A stretch of DNA of 64,000 bases from Pseudomonadota bacterium (GTDB lineage Bacteria; Desulfobacterota; Desulfobacteria; Desulfobacterales; Desulfobacteraceae): the NCBI GenBank assembly GCA_018821535.1, contig JAHJLV010000025.1:1-64000 (forward strand), in the 5' to 3' direction. Position numbers and translations under genes: made by a program. The notes beneath the pieces are model-generated. The model had not been told where the DNA came from and did no database searches. It was given only the letters and a program-made list of their open reading frames with translations. This document shows, piece by piece, positions 52,953 to 62,450 of this stretch (position 1 is its first letter; every line of letters starts with the position of its first letter).

Positions 52953-54752
52953 ATGCCTGGTCTTTTACTTACACTGGCCTGTTTTTCAGGCTTTATCCTG
53001 GCCGTGCATTATGCCTTTAAGGTTAAACTGGCCTACAGCCCTGTGGTCAGTATCTCCTTTATCGGTATTGTGCTGTATCTGTGCGCCTTATCCGGCTATC
53101 TGAAGCAGGGTGCGCAAGTATTGCTTTTTGCAGGTGGTGTGCTGGCCCTGTATTTTGGAAACCATATCCGGAAACAAAGCGTGCAGGAAAAATCATCTGT
53201 AAAAAACTTCTTTGCCCTGTTTGCCGCGCTCAGCATGATTGCCTTTGTTCTGACCCTGAATATGGCCTTTACCGTGATTGATGATTATGTCTACTGGGGG
53301 ATTATCAGTAAATATCTTTATCTGTATGATCATCTGCCGATTACAGGCAACCCTCTGGATACAAGAATCCTTGCCTATACGCCGGGAACTGCACTGATCC
53401 ATTATTTTTTTTATGTGCTGCCGGGAAAATACAGTGTGGATATCTCCTATTTTGCCCAGGCCCTGATTCTGATCAGTGCGCTCTGTGTGGTGTCTGACAC
53501 ACAGAATATTAAAAAGACCATCAGTTCTATCGGGTGTTTGATCCTTTTGATGACGATATTTGCCGGAAGTGTTTTTACCAAACTTCAGGTGGATTATCTG
53601 TTGTCTGTTTTCAGCTTTGCCATTTTCTGGATATATTATACTGAAGAGGATCTGAATCTTAAACTCCTGATTTTGTTTGCACCGGTATGTTTTTTGTTTC
53701 TGATCAAGGAAATCGGGTTTGTTCTTGGGTTGTTTATTCTGGTCATGATGCTGGGGGATGTGCTGATGGACCGGGGTGTGAAAAACAGGATGCGGCCGGT
53801 TGGCATGATTCTCATGACTGGTCTGGGGCTGTTGCTGCTCAAAAAAATGTGGGCCAGTCATATTGCTGCCATGGGATTTGCCCAGTTTCACACTGCCATT
53901 GACCGGGAATCCGTGCAAAAAGCAGTTTTGATATTTACCGATCAAACTGCCCAAAAAGCGGTCTTGATTTTTGTCACAGATATCTTTCTGGGTTCAGCAG
54001 ACCGGCTGAATCTGCCCTATGTGTTCTGGTATGCTGTCATCGGTTTTCTGGGGTACAGGATATTCAAACATGTAAAAACACCCAATACTTCAAGGTTTTT
54101 TTTGTTTTCCGCCATGGTGCTGTTTGCATTTTTGCTTTACCTGTTTTTACTGTACTGCATGCAGATCATCATTTTCGGTCTTGGAAGTTCTTCGGACCAG
54201 ACCCTGGGATTTTCCCGGTATTTGAATATTGTGTTTTCACCCATTGTGTTCATTGCAGTGCTTGTGTTTTTTCAACAGCTTGTTTTCAGCAGGTGGCAGA
54301 TCAGTCCACGGATCTGTATTGCCAGTGTTGTGGTGGTGCTTGTTTTGCTTGGCGCTTCAAGGGTTGAGGTCTATCTGAACAGGGAAAAGCTGGATATTCA
54401 TGTTCAAAAGGTGTCTGGGCAGATTGCCGGAAAAATTGAAAAAGGGGTGCATTCCATTGGCGTGATTACAAATAAAACAGATAACCTTGCCAATCTGCAG
54501 TTTTTATTTTATCTTCTGCCCAACAAGGTGGACTATCTTCCGGATGTGTTTGAAACCCGGGCCGATTTGATGGCGTATGTGGCCCAGCACGATTATATCA
54601 TCTGCTACAGGCCCCGAAATCAGATTTTTGAATGGCTTAAGCCCTTTTTGAAGGAACAACACACCGATCTGCCGGATGTGACAGTGTTGCGGGTGCATGC
54701 GGATATGCCCCAAAGCGGTTCAGATCTTTTACTTGAAAGGATATCTTTTTAA
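52953..54752 (+). CDS. Polytopic membrane protein, candidate GT-C glycosyltransferase
   Basis: This 599-aa protein has roughly eleven to thirteen hydrophobic segments and a soluble C-terminal region of about 110 residues. In the first large loop an acidic pair occurs in FTVIDDYVYWGIIS, similar to the DD/DE catalytic loop of GT-C enzymes that use polyprenyl-phosphate sugars, followed by YTPGTALIHYFFY. The next gene encodes a polyprenyl-phosphate-sugar synthase-like GT2 fused to GtrA, so the two plausibly decorate LPS from the periplasmic side. An O-antigen ligase or plain transporter is an alternative. The family assignment is tentative. Confidence 0.6.
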   Translation: MPGLLLTLACFSGFILAVHYAFKVKLAYSPVVSISFIGIVLYLCALSGYLKQGAQVLLFAGGVLALYFGNHIRKQSVQEKSSVKNFFALFAALSMIAFVLTLNMAFTVIDDYVYWGIISKYLYLYDHLPITGNPLDTRILAYTPGTALIHYFFYVLPGKYSVDISYFAQALILISALCVVSDTQNIKKTISSIGCLILLMTIFAGSVFTKLQVDYLLSVFSFAIFWIYYTEEDLNLKLLILFAPVCFLFLIKEIGFVLGLFILVMMLGDVLMDRGVKNRMRPVGMILMTGLGLLLLKKMWASHIAAMGFAQFHTAIDRESVQKAVLIFTDQTAQKAVLIFVTDIFLGSADRLNLPYVFWYAVIGFLGYRIFKHVKTPNTSRFFLFSAMVLFAFLLYLFLLYCMQIIIFGLGSSSDQTLGFSRYLNIVFSPIVFIAVLVFFQQLVFSRWQISPRICIASVVVVLVLLGASRVEVYLNREKLDIHVQKVSGQIAGKIEKGVHSIGVITNKTDNLANLQFLFYLLPNKVDYLPDVFETRADLMAYVAQHDYIICYRPRNQIFEWLKPFLKEQHTDLPDVTVLRVHADMPQSGSDLLLERISF

Positions 54753-54763
54753 GACCAAATTTT

Positions 54764-55801
54764 ATGAAAACCATATTGCTCATACCGGCATATCATCCGG
54801 AAGAAAAAATAGTCTCTCTTTTAAAAGATATCCCAAAAGATGTGTTTCATCAGATTCTGGTGATTAATGACGGCAGCGGACCTGAATATGATCCTGTTTT
54901 TGATCAGTTGTCCGGCATAGACACTATAAAGATCATAAACCACACTCAAAACCAGGGCAAAGGGGCGGCACTTAAAACCGGGTTTGCCCATATCCTGGAA
55001 AATTTTGAAAACTGCCGGGGGGTAATCACTGCAGATGCAGACGGTCAGCATTCTTTAAAAGATATCCTTGCTCTGGCCAAAGCCATGGAAAAGGAAAGTG
55101 ACAGCCTGATCATGGGCAGCCGTTCTTTTGATTCCAGTGTGCCGTTTCGAAGCCAGTTCGGCAACCGGATGACCCGGATGATCATGCGGCTGTTTTTCAA
55201 AATTCGTCTGACAGATACCCAGAGCGGCCTGAGAGCCATTCCGTTTTCTTTGCTGCCGCATTTAATTGATATCCGGTTTAACCGGTATGAATTTGAAATT
55301 GAAATGCTGATGACTGCAAAGAAAAAGGGTTTTCGGTTTAAGGAAATACAAATCGATACGATTTATGAAAACAATAATGCAGCCTCGTCTTTTAATCCAG
55401 TGGTGGATTCTGCCAAAATTTATTTTGTCATGTTCCGGTATGTCCTGGCGTCTCTTGCCACAGCCGCTGTTGATTATCTGGTTTTTTTCACAAGTTATGC
55501 TGTGGTGCCCCAGATTTTTCTATGCACCTATTTTGCAAGGCTGGTGGCGCTTTTTCTAAATTTTGTCCTGTTAAAAAGATTTGTATTCCGGTCAAAGGAA
55601 AACATCTGGATCATCGGCATTAAATATTTATCCATCGTTGTGGTGTCCGGTTTTGTTTCTTCTCTGGCAACCCGGTATTTTAACCAGGAATTAAAACTTA
55701 ATATTGTCCTGTCAAAGGTGTTCGGGGAATTAATATTGTACGTGGTTATTTTTATTGTTCAAAAAGAATTTGTTTTCAAGCGCAGGGATGAAGAACTGTG
55801 A
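54764..55801 (+). CDS. GT2 glycosyltransferase fused to a GtrA-like flippase domain
   Basis: This 345-aa fusion has an N-terminal DPM1-like GT2 domain (about 1-215) with LLIPAYHPEEKI, VINDGSG, ITADADGQH (DxD) and RLTDTQSGLRAIP. A C-terminal GtrA-like membrane domain of four helices follows (about 220-345). GT2 domains of this kind make polyprenyl-phosphate sugars and GtrA proteins are proposed to flip them. A single polypeptide doing both would supply donor for the neighbouring GT-C-like protein. Confidence 0.85.
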   Translation: MKTILLIPAYHPEEKIVSLLKDIPKDVFHQILVINDGSGPEYDPVFDQLSGIDTIKIINHTQNQGKGAALKTGFAHILENFENCRGVITADADGQHSLKDILALAKAMEKESDSLIMGSRSFDSSVPFRSQFGNRMTRMIMRLFFKIRLTDTQSGLRAIPFSLLPHLIDIRFNRYEFEIEMLMTAKKKGFRFKEIQIDTIYENNNAASSFNPVVDSAKIYFVMFRYVLASLATAAVDYLVFFTSYAVVPQIFLCTYFARLVALFLNFVLLKRFVFRSKENIWIIGIKYLSIVVVSGFVSSLATRYFNQELKLNIVLSKVFGELILYVVIFIVQKEFVFKRRDEEL

Positions 55802-56430
55802 AAAAAACCAACTGGACCAAATATTATGATAAACCTTACAAGACTGCTTCTTTTACCCGCAGGATAACCGGCCGTGAGCTGGTTGGCGCCATAAAAAAAC
55901 ATTTTGGCAGCACCCAGGGCATGTCTTTAACGGAAATCGGCGGCGCCAACAGTGCATTTTTAGAACTGCTGCTCCAGGAATTGAAACCATCTGAATATGC
56001 GATTATTGACAGCAATGCGACAGGGCTTGAAAAAACACGGGAAAGAATACAGCCACAGGATAATGTTCAGCTGCTGCAAAAGGATATTTTAACAGGGGCG
56101 TTTGACAGGCAGACATCGGATCTGGTGCTCAGTGTGGGGCTGATAGAACATTTTGATCAAAAAGGCACTCAAAAAGCCATCCAGGCTCATTTTGAGATAT
56201 TAAAACCCGGCGGATATGCTGTTATCACGTTTCCAACCCCGACCTTTTTATACCGGATCTCCCGTTTTATTTCCCAGAAGCTGGGGCTGTGGATCTTTCA
56301 TGATGAAAGACCACTGATGATCACAGAGGTTCTGGAAACTGCCCAAAACTATGGCAGGCTTTTAGAATATAAAATCATCTGGCCGATTTTTTTCACCCAG
56401 GGCCTGGCAGTTTTTAAAAAAAATATCTGA
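55798..56430 (+). CDS. SAM-dependent methyltransferase
   Basis: This 210-aa class I methyltransferase starts at GTG and overlaps the GT2-GtrA gene by 4 nt. Motif I is visible in LTEIGGANSAFLELLL (about 40-55), motif II in YAIIDSN and post-I in LVLSVGLIEHFD, followed by LKPGGYAVITFP. It ends the LPS operon and probably methylates a sugar or lipid-linked intermediate. The acceptor is unknown. Confidence 0.85.
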   Translation: MKKTNWTKYYDKPYKTASFTRRITGRELVGAIKKHFGSTQGMSLTEIGGANSAFLELLLQELKPSEYAIIDSNATGLEKTRERIQPQDNVQLLQKDILTGAFDRQTSDLVLSVGLIEHFDQKGTQKAIQAHFEILKPGGYAVITFPTPTFLYRISRFISQKLGLWIFHDERPLMITEVLETAQNYGRLLEYKIIWPIFFTQGLAVFKKNI

Positions 56431-56503
56431 TCCATATTCAGACAGTGCGTCATTTTTTAGGGACTGTTGCTCCTCCCCGAGGTGGCCTCATGCTGCACAG
56501 CAG

Positions 56504-58204
56504 TTACCAGGCCAGCTTGAAATTTTTACCTGTAACCACGGCAGGGGGCGTGATTGGCACCGCTTCTGTGGGTCCCGGCAGCACCACCTGCATGGGGCAT
56601 GCGTCCAGAATATCCTTTTGGATGTCCACACCGGGCATCACCTCGATGAGCATCATGCCCTGTTCGGTCAATTGAAAAACTCCCACGGAGGTGACATAGA
56701 GAACGGTCTTGTTTTTTTTCAGGGCCTGCTCACCGCTCATGGTGATCTCAGAGACCTGCGCAATAAATTTATGAGTTCCGGGTTTGATAATTTTGAGCTG
56801 GCCGTCAACGATGTCCATTTGTGCGTGGGCCATCCAGCTTCCCACAAAAATCAGGGTGTCGGCAGCGGCGCAGAAATCCGGAAATCCGCCGGGGCCCACA
56901 TAATTTTTCGGCCCTTCTCCCCGTTTGGAAACATTGACATTGCCCTGGCTGTCCACCTCCAGAATGCCGAGAATGGCGGCATCCAGGTGCTGATAACACA
57001 GATGAAAAATCTGGGCTGACGAGAGAATCTCCCGGGGATTGATACCGGCACCGAAAAAAATTCCCGGTGCGGGCAGACCACCCACCACGCCGGTTTCCGA
57101 CATGAAGGTCACGTCGTTGAAAAGTCCTCCCTCGTAAATCAGCCGGGAGACCTCTTCAGGCAGCCCCACGCCCACAATGATGTTGCAGCATTTGTGCACA
57201 AATCGGGTAAATATGGATGCGGCCAGGCGGGCCAGGGTATCTTCCACCTTGCCCCGCCTGGGGGTGATACCCAGTGTCTGGTTGATGAACCGCAATTTTT
57301 CCATGGCCTCGTCCATGTCCACGTTCGCCCCCTCGGTGAACATGGGCCAGTATTTACGCTGGGGAATCGACCCGGTCTGTTCGTTATACGGATGGACCAC
57401 TATGGCGTCCACGGCTTCGGCCGGCAGAAAGATGTTGGCCGGGTCTTTTTCCACGATTTGAGCCACACTGACCAACACTTTGCCGCCGTTGGCCCTGGCA
57501 GCCATGGCGGATTCAAAGCTTTCGGTAAACAGGCAGCAGTCCTTGACGTAGATATTGCCTTCGCTATCCGCTGACGGTGTAATAAAAACCGAAATATCTA
57601 TGGGCGGCAGCCGGTAGCGAAGCTTGTCGCCCACAGGTTCGGTCATGCTTTTGCCCATGCCCGGCACCACCACGGTGCCGTTGCCCACCCGGGGATCCAG
57701 AAAGGTGCCTATACCGGTGTCAGAGTCAAGAAAGAAACGACCCCGGCCCTGGCCCTCCACCAGCAGGGATTCGATGCCCTGGGGAAAGGTGTGCAGCTCG
57801 AGCTTCCCCTGGTCAGCCAGCTTGAGCATTGATTTTACCGTTTCATGGTGGCCGGCAATAAACCGGGTCACCAGACCTTCGTGCTTTCCAAGATCCTCTA
57901 CAGTCCCCGGCACCTTGCCCCGGCCCCCTTGTGCGCCGACAATGATATGGGTGAGCCCCCTTGGATGGCCGGTTTCCCGAAAAAGCCGCTCAATGGCCCA
58001 GAACCAGACCGAGGGCCGGGCATTGGCAGCCATGCCGCAGGAAAAAACAGTGGCCTTGTCCGGAATCAGCCGTGCCGCCTCCATGGCGGTCATGAATTTG
58101 GGGTTGCTGATGTCTTCGGGTTTGTAGTCGAGGGCCTTGCGGTTCCATGTCAGTCGCCATTTGGTGATTTGGATCAGCAGTTGCAGTCGGGTCAGTGTGT
58201 TCAT
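56504..58204 (-). CDS. Family I CoA-transferase (propionate/acetoacetate CoA-transferase-like)
   Basis: This 566-aa protein resembles family I CoA-transferases in which both halves are fused. The N-terminal half has THIIVGAQGGRGKVP and LHTFPQGIE. The C-terminal half has the catalytic glutamate region TFMSETGVVGGLPAPG and GGFPDFC. It exchanges CoA between acids through a glutamyl-CoA intermediate. ATG 58204 follows AGGAGA. It stands alone between two unrelated plus-strand groups and is visibly richer in GC than the LPS genes, so it may have a different history. Substrates are not predictable. Confidence 0.82.
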   Translation of the reverse strand: MNTLTRLQLLIQITKWRLTWNRKALDYKPEDISNPKFMTAMEAARLIPDKATVFSCGMAANARPSVWFWAIERLFRETGHPRGLTHIIVGAQGGRGKVPGTVEDLGKHEGLVTRFIAGHHETVKSMLKLADQGKLELHTFPQGIESLLVEGQGRGRFFLDSDTGIGTFLDPRVGNGTVVVPGMGKSMTEPVGDKLRYRLPPIDISVFITPSADSEGNIYVKDCCLFTESFESAMAARANGGKVLVSVAQIVEKDPANIFLPAEAVDAIVVHPYNEQTGSIPQRKYWPMFTEGANVDMDEAMEKLRFINQTLGITPRRGKVEDTLARLAASIFTRFVHKCCNIIVGVGLPEEVSRLIYEGGLFNDVTFMSETGVVGGLPAPGIFFGAGINPREILSSAQIFHLCYQHLDAAILGILEVDSQGNVNVSKRGEGPKNYVGPGGFPDFCAAADTLIFVGSWMAHAQMDIVDGQLKIIKPGTHKFIAQVSEITMSGEQALKKNKTVLYVTSVGVFQLTEQGMMLIEVMPGVDIQKDILDACPMQVVLPGPTEAVPITPPAVVTGKNFKLAW

Positions 58205-58653
58205 GACATCTCCTGTTATGTTGTTTGTCTAAAAAGACCGGGAGCGATGGTTCTGATTTTAAAAATTTGGAAAAGCAATCAGTGTGCCAGAGGTATTATC
58301 GGGGTGCTGATTGATTACATCTTATTGTTTTTATATGTTTTTTTATTTGCCCGGGCAAAAACAAATTTTTCTGAGTCCGGTGGGGTGTAAGGACATATGA
58401 CAATGTGTTAAAATTTTTATGTGTGTTCCGATTTGTAAAACCTGAAATTCTGGGTTGACAAGGGGCCTAAAAATATTCTATTTCGTCAGGGAGCTGGAAG
58501 TACTCCCGGTTAAAAAGTCTTCTGCCATTAATCATTCAGGGATATGGCAAAAGACGGGACAGAGAATGGGTTGATTTTTTCATGCAGGAAAGGCCAGAAG
58601 ACGGAAAGGTAAAAATTCGTTTCATACGAACGAACACATACTGACGGGGAAAA
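58205..58653. other. Intergenic stretch between CoA-transferase and NlpC/P60 gene
   Basis: This 449-bp region lies between divergent genes. TTGACA at 58455-58460 could be a -35 element for the NlpC/P60 gene, but the -10 region (CTATTT at 17-bp spacing) is poor. A short open frame around 58245-58390 has no features of a gene. Nothing else recognised. Confidence 0.5.
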
Positions 58654-59235
58654 ATGCACAAACGGCTCCACCCTCTTTTACGAAAAACCTGTACCTTGTT
58701 TGTTTATGGCTTGATCATCATCATGTCCGCTTCCGTTTCTTCTGGCGAGGAAACCAGGACCGCTTCTTCTCCCCTGGCCACTGTTGGCCTTACGGATCAA
58801 CAGTTTGAAGACACATTGAAACAGTTTATCGGCATTCCCTATCGCAGAGGGGGGACCACAACAAAGGGTCTGGATTGTTCCGGCTTTGTCAAACTGGTTT
58901 ATGATCATATTTTCGGCATTGAACTGCCCCATAATTCCGTGGCCCAATTCAGGTTCTCCGAGCTGAAAAAAATAGATAAAGGGGATATGCAACCCGGGGA
59001 CCTCATCTTTTTCGGCAATACAAAGCAAAAAACGATCAACCATGTCGGCCTTTATATGTCGGGCAATAAATTTATTCATGCCAGCAGCTCCAAAGGTATA
59101 AGCGTATCCGGTCTGGATGAAAACTACTGGAAGAAAAGGTTTATGGGATCGATGCGGCATGAGGGTCTGAGTTCCGGTTTTGATCAAAACAGGGCTTCAT
59201 CTGCCATTGTGTTTTGTTCACAGGGAATTCGCTGA
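58654..59235 (+). CDS. NlpC/P60-family cell wall hydrolase
   Basis: This 193-aa secreted protein has a signal peptide (about 1-31). Its NlpC/P60 domain carries the catalytic Cys75 in LDCSGF, His130 in NHVGLYM and a third polar residue near His142 (IHASSSKG). Such enzymes cleave peptidoglycan stem peptides, typically D-Glu-mDAP bonds. It lacks SH3 or LysM targeting domains. It starts 8 nt after a GGGG-type ribosome-binding site and is monocistronic. Confidence 0.9.
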   Translation: MHKRLHPLLRKTCTLFVYGLIIIMSASVSSGEETRTASSPLATVGLTDQQFEDTLKQFIGIPYRRGGTTTKGLDCSGFVKLVYDHIFGIELPHNSVAQFRFSELKKIDKGDMQPGDLIFFGNTKQKTINHVGLYMSGNKFIHASSSKGISVSGLDENYWKKRFMGSMRHEGLSSGFDQNRASSAIVFCSQGIR

Positions 59236-59242
59236 TTTTATC

Positions 59243-59290
59243 TTGACAAAAAACAAGGGCTCATCTTAGTATTGAATACCAGTATTCAAT
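59243..59290 (+). promoter_or_regulatory. Promoter with overlapping inverted repeat for the usp-mrp operon
   Basis: TTGACA (59243-59248) is followed after 18 bp by TAGTAT (59267-59272), a good -35 and moderate -10. A perfect inverted repeat, ATTGAATAC-CA-GTATTCAAT (59271-59290), begins inside the -10 and spans the expected start of transcription. It is placed to block RNA polymerase and is probably an operator. No regulator gene is adjacent. Confidence 0.75.
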
Positions 59291-59347
59291 GGCTCCTGAA
59301 AAATATAAGCGCAACCTTGATGAGAGAACGGTCAGCGAGGGATAATC

Positions 59348-60178
59348 ATGATAAAACGAATTTTGGTCGGCCTTGGCGGAACCCCTTTTACCGCAGTGGC
59401 AACCCGGTGTGCCACCGAACTTGGTGATATACACCAGGCACAATTGACAGGTGTAACAATTGTGGATACGGATCATCTGGCCAATGTCGGGCCTGTACCG
59501 GCAGGTGCTGATGCCTATGCCCAGCGTATGCGGGAGAAAAAAATCAAAGTCACCCGGGAAGGAACCGAGCTTGCCATTTCGCTTTTTAAAAAGCATTGCA
59601 GCTCACAGCAGGTGGTCTGTCAGAGGATCCAGTACGAAAAAGGAGATCCTTTCGAGGCCATGATTTCGGAATCCCGTTTTAACGACCTGATCGTCTTTGG
59701 TCTTCGCAGTATTTTTGAGTATGGTTTTGTAAAAGACCCGGACAAGGCAATTGTGAAATTGTTGCGGCAGGGGGTTCGTCCGATCCTGGCAGTGGCGGAA
59801 AATTATCGTCCTGTTCGCAAAGTTTTAGTTGCCGTGAGCACCGCCATGGAATCTGCCAGGACATTACGGGATTTTCTGCATTTGAATCCCTGGCCCGGTG
59901 TCCGGATCTGCATGGTGCATTTTCACAGCGGCACACCATCTGAACCGTTTTTGCTCAATCAGGCAGCAGATTACTGTAAAGCTTATGGTTTTGAAGTCAA
60001 AACCCATCTGGTGGAAGGAAACCCCAGAACCGATCTGCTTGGATTTGCCAGTAACCATGAGATTGATCTGATTGTCATGGGCAACAGCTCGGCCAATATC
60101 ATCCGGCGCAGCCTTCTGGGGGATACGGTTCTTGAAACCATTCATCAGGCAGATATCCCGCTGTTTTTGTCCCAGTGA
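59348..60178 (+). CDS. Two-domain universal stress protein
   Basis: This 276-aa protein contains two UspA-like domains, about residues 1-150 (KRILVGLGGTPFTAVATRCATEL) and 152-276 (RKVLVAVSTAMESARTLRDFL to IVMGNSSANIIRRSLLGDTV). The second keeps a recognisable nucleotide-binding loop. It directly precedes mrpA, one base apart, so it is the first gene of the antiporter operon. It may link antiporter expression or activity to stress or ATP status; this is inference. Confidence 0.88.
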   Translation: MIKRILVGLGGTPFTAVATRCATELGDIHQAQLTGVTIVDTDHLANVGPVPAGADAYAQRMREKKIKVTREGTELAISLFKKHCSSQQVVCQRIQYEKGDPFEAMISESRFNDLIVFGLRSIFEYGFVKDPDKAIVKLLRQGVRPILAVAENYRPVRKVLVAVSTAMESARTLRDFLHLNPWPGVRICMVHFHSGTPSEPFLLNQAADYCKAYGFEVKTHLVEGNPRTDLLGFASNHEIDLIVMGNSSANIIRRSLLGDTVLETIHQADIPLFLSQ

Positions 60179-60179
60179 A

Positions 60180-62450
60180 ATGAGCCGGATCTTTCTGACC
60201 ACTGAAACCGTGCCGGACTGCTGCAGGGCCGGGCGTATCTCCAGCCTTTTCCCCCTTTCTGTGTTTGTATTGCTGTGTTTTGCCTGGCCCGGGATTGTCA
60301 ACGGTCATGTGTATCAGGCGCAAAGCGCCTGGATTCCCAGCCTGGGGCTGAATCTGGGATTCCGGCTGGACGGATTGAGTTTCCTGTTCTGCCTGATCAT
60401 TACCCTGGCCGGTTTTTTTGTCACCCTTTTTTCCGCCAGTTATATGGCAGGCAAACCCAATCTGTTCAGCTATTTTTTTTATCTTCACGCCTTTATGGTG
60501 GCGATGCTGGGCATTGTAACGGCGGATCACCTGCTGCTGCTTTTTGTGTTCTGGGAAGCCACCACTGTTTTATCCTACCTGCTCATCGGATTTGACCATG
60601 AAAACACCACTGCACGGGAAAATGCCCGCCAGGCCATTCTGGTCACCGGAGCCGGCGGTCTTTTCCTGCTGTTCGGGATTCTTCTGCTCAAGACAATGGG
60701 TGCTCCCATGGCGCTGAGTCAATGGACACAGATGGGGATGGATATCCGGGAACATTTTTTGTACCCGTTTATTTTCCTCTGTATTCTGGTGGGGGCCATG
60801 ACCAAATCTGCCCAGGTCCCATTTCACTTCTGGCTGCCCAATGCCATGAGCGCTCCAACCCCGATCAGTGCTTTTTTGCATGCCGCCACCATGGTCAAGG
60901 CCGGCATTTATCTGCTCATGCGTTTTCATCCCCTGCTGGGCGGCACGTCCCTGTGGATGGGAACCCTTGTGGTTGTCGGCGGGATCACTGCATTGTGGGG
61001 GGCGATTCAGGCACTGGCGCCCTGTGACCTTAAGCGGGTGCTGGCCTATACCACTTTGATGGCTCTGGGGATTTTGACCCTGTTTCTGGGAGGGCAGACA
61101 GTTGCTTCCCTGACAGCTGCAGCCACATTTCTGCTGGTGCACGCTTTGTACAAAGCCGCCTTGTTTCTGGCAACAGGCAGTATTGATCATCAGTGCAGGA
61201 CCCGGGATCTTCGAAACCTTGGCGGGCTTTTTTCCGCCATGCCTCTGACAATGCTGGCCGTGGCTGCCGCCACCCTGTCCATGGCAGGGTTTCCTCTGTT
61301 TTTCGGATTCATCGGAAAAGAAATCATGTATGAAGGCGCACTGTCTGAAGAGATGTTTCCAGGGTTTGCCACCCTGGCGACTTTGTTTGCCAATTCCCTG
61401 ATGACGGCAGTGGCCGGTATTATCCTGCTGACACCTTTTTTCGGCACCCGGCCTCCCAGCCTGGGACAGGTCCATGAGGTCCCCTGGACCATGCGTCTGG
61501 GCCCGGCTGTCATGGGAGGGATCGGTGTGGTCTTCGGCCTGTTTCCGGAATGGGTTTCCGCCAATCTGATTCAGCCGGCAGTCTTTGCTTTTCACCCGTC
61601 ACGGGAGGAGATCCGTCTTGTTTTTTTTCACGGGTTCAACCTGCCGCTGCTGCTGAGCATGATCACCCTGACCCTTGGCAGCGTGATCTACATCTTTCGC
61701 ATATCCTTGCGGCACAGAATTCAAGATGTCATTGACCGGTTATGGATCACCACTCCCCGCATTTATCAGAAAAGTCTGGATGCCTTTGTTGCAGGGGGAA
61801 CCTGGTTTGTTCGCAGAACCCAGACCGGAATGCTGCATACGTATTTTGCCGTGATCATGGTGACAGTGCTTCTGATTGCCGGATGGGCCTGGATTCCCCA
61901 TATGGGTGCGGCACTGATTGTCCCGGACATGGCACAGATCAGCATTGCCTCTGGCATCTGCCTGTTCATCCTGGCGGCCACGGGTGTGGTGCTCATGGCC
62001 AAAAAACGGCTGGTGGCCATTGGTGGTCTGGGGGCTGTGGGTGCGGGTGTGGCCTTGATTTTTCTTATGTTCGGTGCTCCGGACATTGCCCTGACCCAGC
62101 TGCTGGTGGAAACCCTGACCGTTATCATTTTCTCTCTGGTGCTGCTTCGCCTGCCGCTTCTGCGCACGGTCCGAAAAAGATCGCGCTCCAGAAACCTGTT
62201 TGATGCGGGCTTGTCCATCTGCGCCGGAATTCTGGTCACCAGTTTTCTGATGGGGCTTTTGCAGGTTCCTCTGGATCGAAACCTGACCACTTTTTTTGAA
62301 CACTACAGTTATGTTGCCGCCCATGGCCGCAATATTGTCAATGTGATTCTGGTGGATTTCAGAAGTCTGGACACACTCGGGGAGATTTCCGTGGTGGTGC
62401 TGGCAGCATGGGCCGGTGTGGTGCTGATCCGCCGGCAGGAGAAAGAATAG
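60180..62450 (+). CDS. mrpA: Mrp/Mnh cation:proton antiporter subunit A
   Basis: This 756-aa membrane protein is the NuoL-like large subunit A of Mrp antiporters. The proton-channel core has LLLLFVFWEATTVLSYLLIGF (key Glu), TKSAQVPFHFWLPNAMSAPTPISAFLHAATMVKAGIYLL (key Lys and His) and ALYKAALFLATGSIDHQ. The C-terminal extension has FGAPDIALTQLLVETLTVIIFSLVLLRLP, the MrpA-specific domain, and ends TLGEISVVVLAAW. I chose ATG 60180, after the usp stop. A longer frame starting inside usp is rejected. The system exports Na+ against protons. Confidence 0.94.
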   Translation: MSRIFLTTETVPDCCRAGRISSLFPLSVFVLLCFAWPGIVNGHVYQAQSAWIPSLGLNLGFRLDGLSFLFCLIITLAGFFVTLFSASYMAGKPNLFSYFFYLHAFMVAMLGIVTADHLLLLFVFWEATTVLSYLLIGFDHENTTARENARQAILVTGAGGLFLLFGILLLKTMGAPMALSQWTQMGMDIREHFLYPFIFLCILVGAMTKSAQVPFHFWLPNAMSAPTPISAFLHAATMVKAGIYLLMRFHPLLGGTSLWMGTLVVVGGITALWGAIQALAPCDLKRVLAYTTLMALGILTLFLGGQTVASLTAAATFLLVHALYKAALFLATGSIDHQCRTRDLRNLGGLFSAMPLTMLAVAAATLSMAGFPLFFGFIGKEIMYEGALSEEMFPGFATLATLFANSLMTAVAGIILLTPFFGTRPPSLGQVHEVPWTMRLGPAVMGGIGVVFGLFPEWVSANLIQPAVFAFHPSREEIRLVFFHGFNLPLLLSMITLTLGSVIYIFRISLRHRIQDVIDRLWITTPRIYQKSLDAFVAGGTWFVRRTQTGMLHTYFAVIMVTVLLIAGWAWIPHMGAALIVPDMAQISIASGICLFILAATGVVLMAKKRLVAIGGLGAVGAGVALIFLMFGAPDIALTQLLVETLTVIIFSLVLLRLPLLRTVRKRSRSRNLFDAGLSICAGILVTSFLMGLLQVPLDRNLTTFFEHYSYVAAHGRNIVNVILVDFRSLDTLGEISVVVLAAWAGVVLIRRQEKE

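Noticed and set aside
58245..58390. Small plus-strand frame in the gap before the NlpC/P60 gene
   Set aside because: It begins inside the divergent promoter region, is dominated by hydrophobic low-complexity codons and has no ribosome-binding site.
60570..61595. Long 341-codon minus-strand frame opposite mrpA
   Set aside because: It is the shadow of a GC-rich membrane protein gene. Its translation is Gln/Gly/His-rich with no domain, while mrpA is unmistakable.
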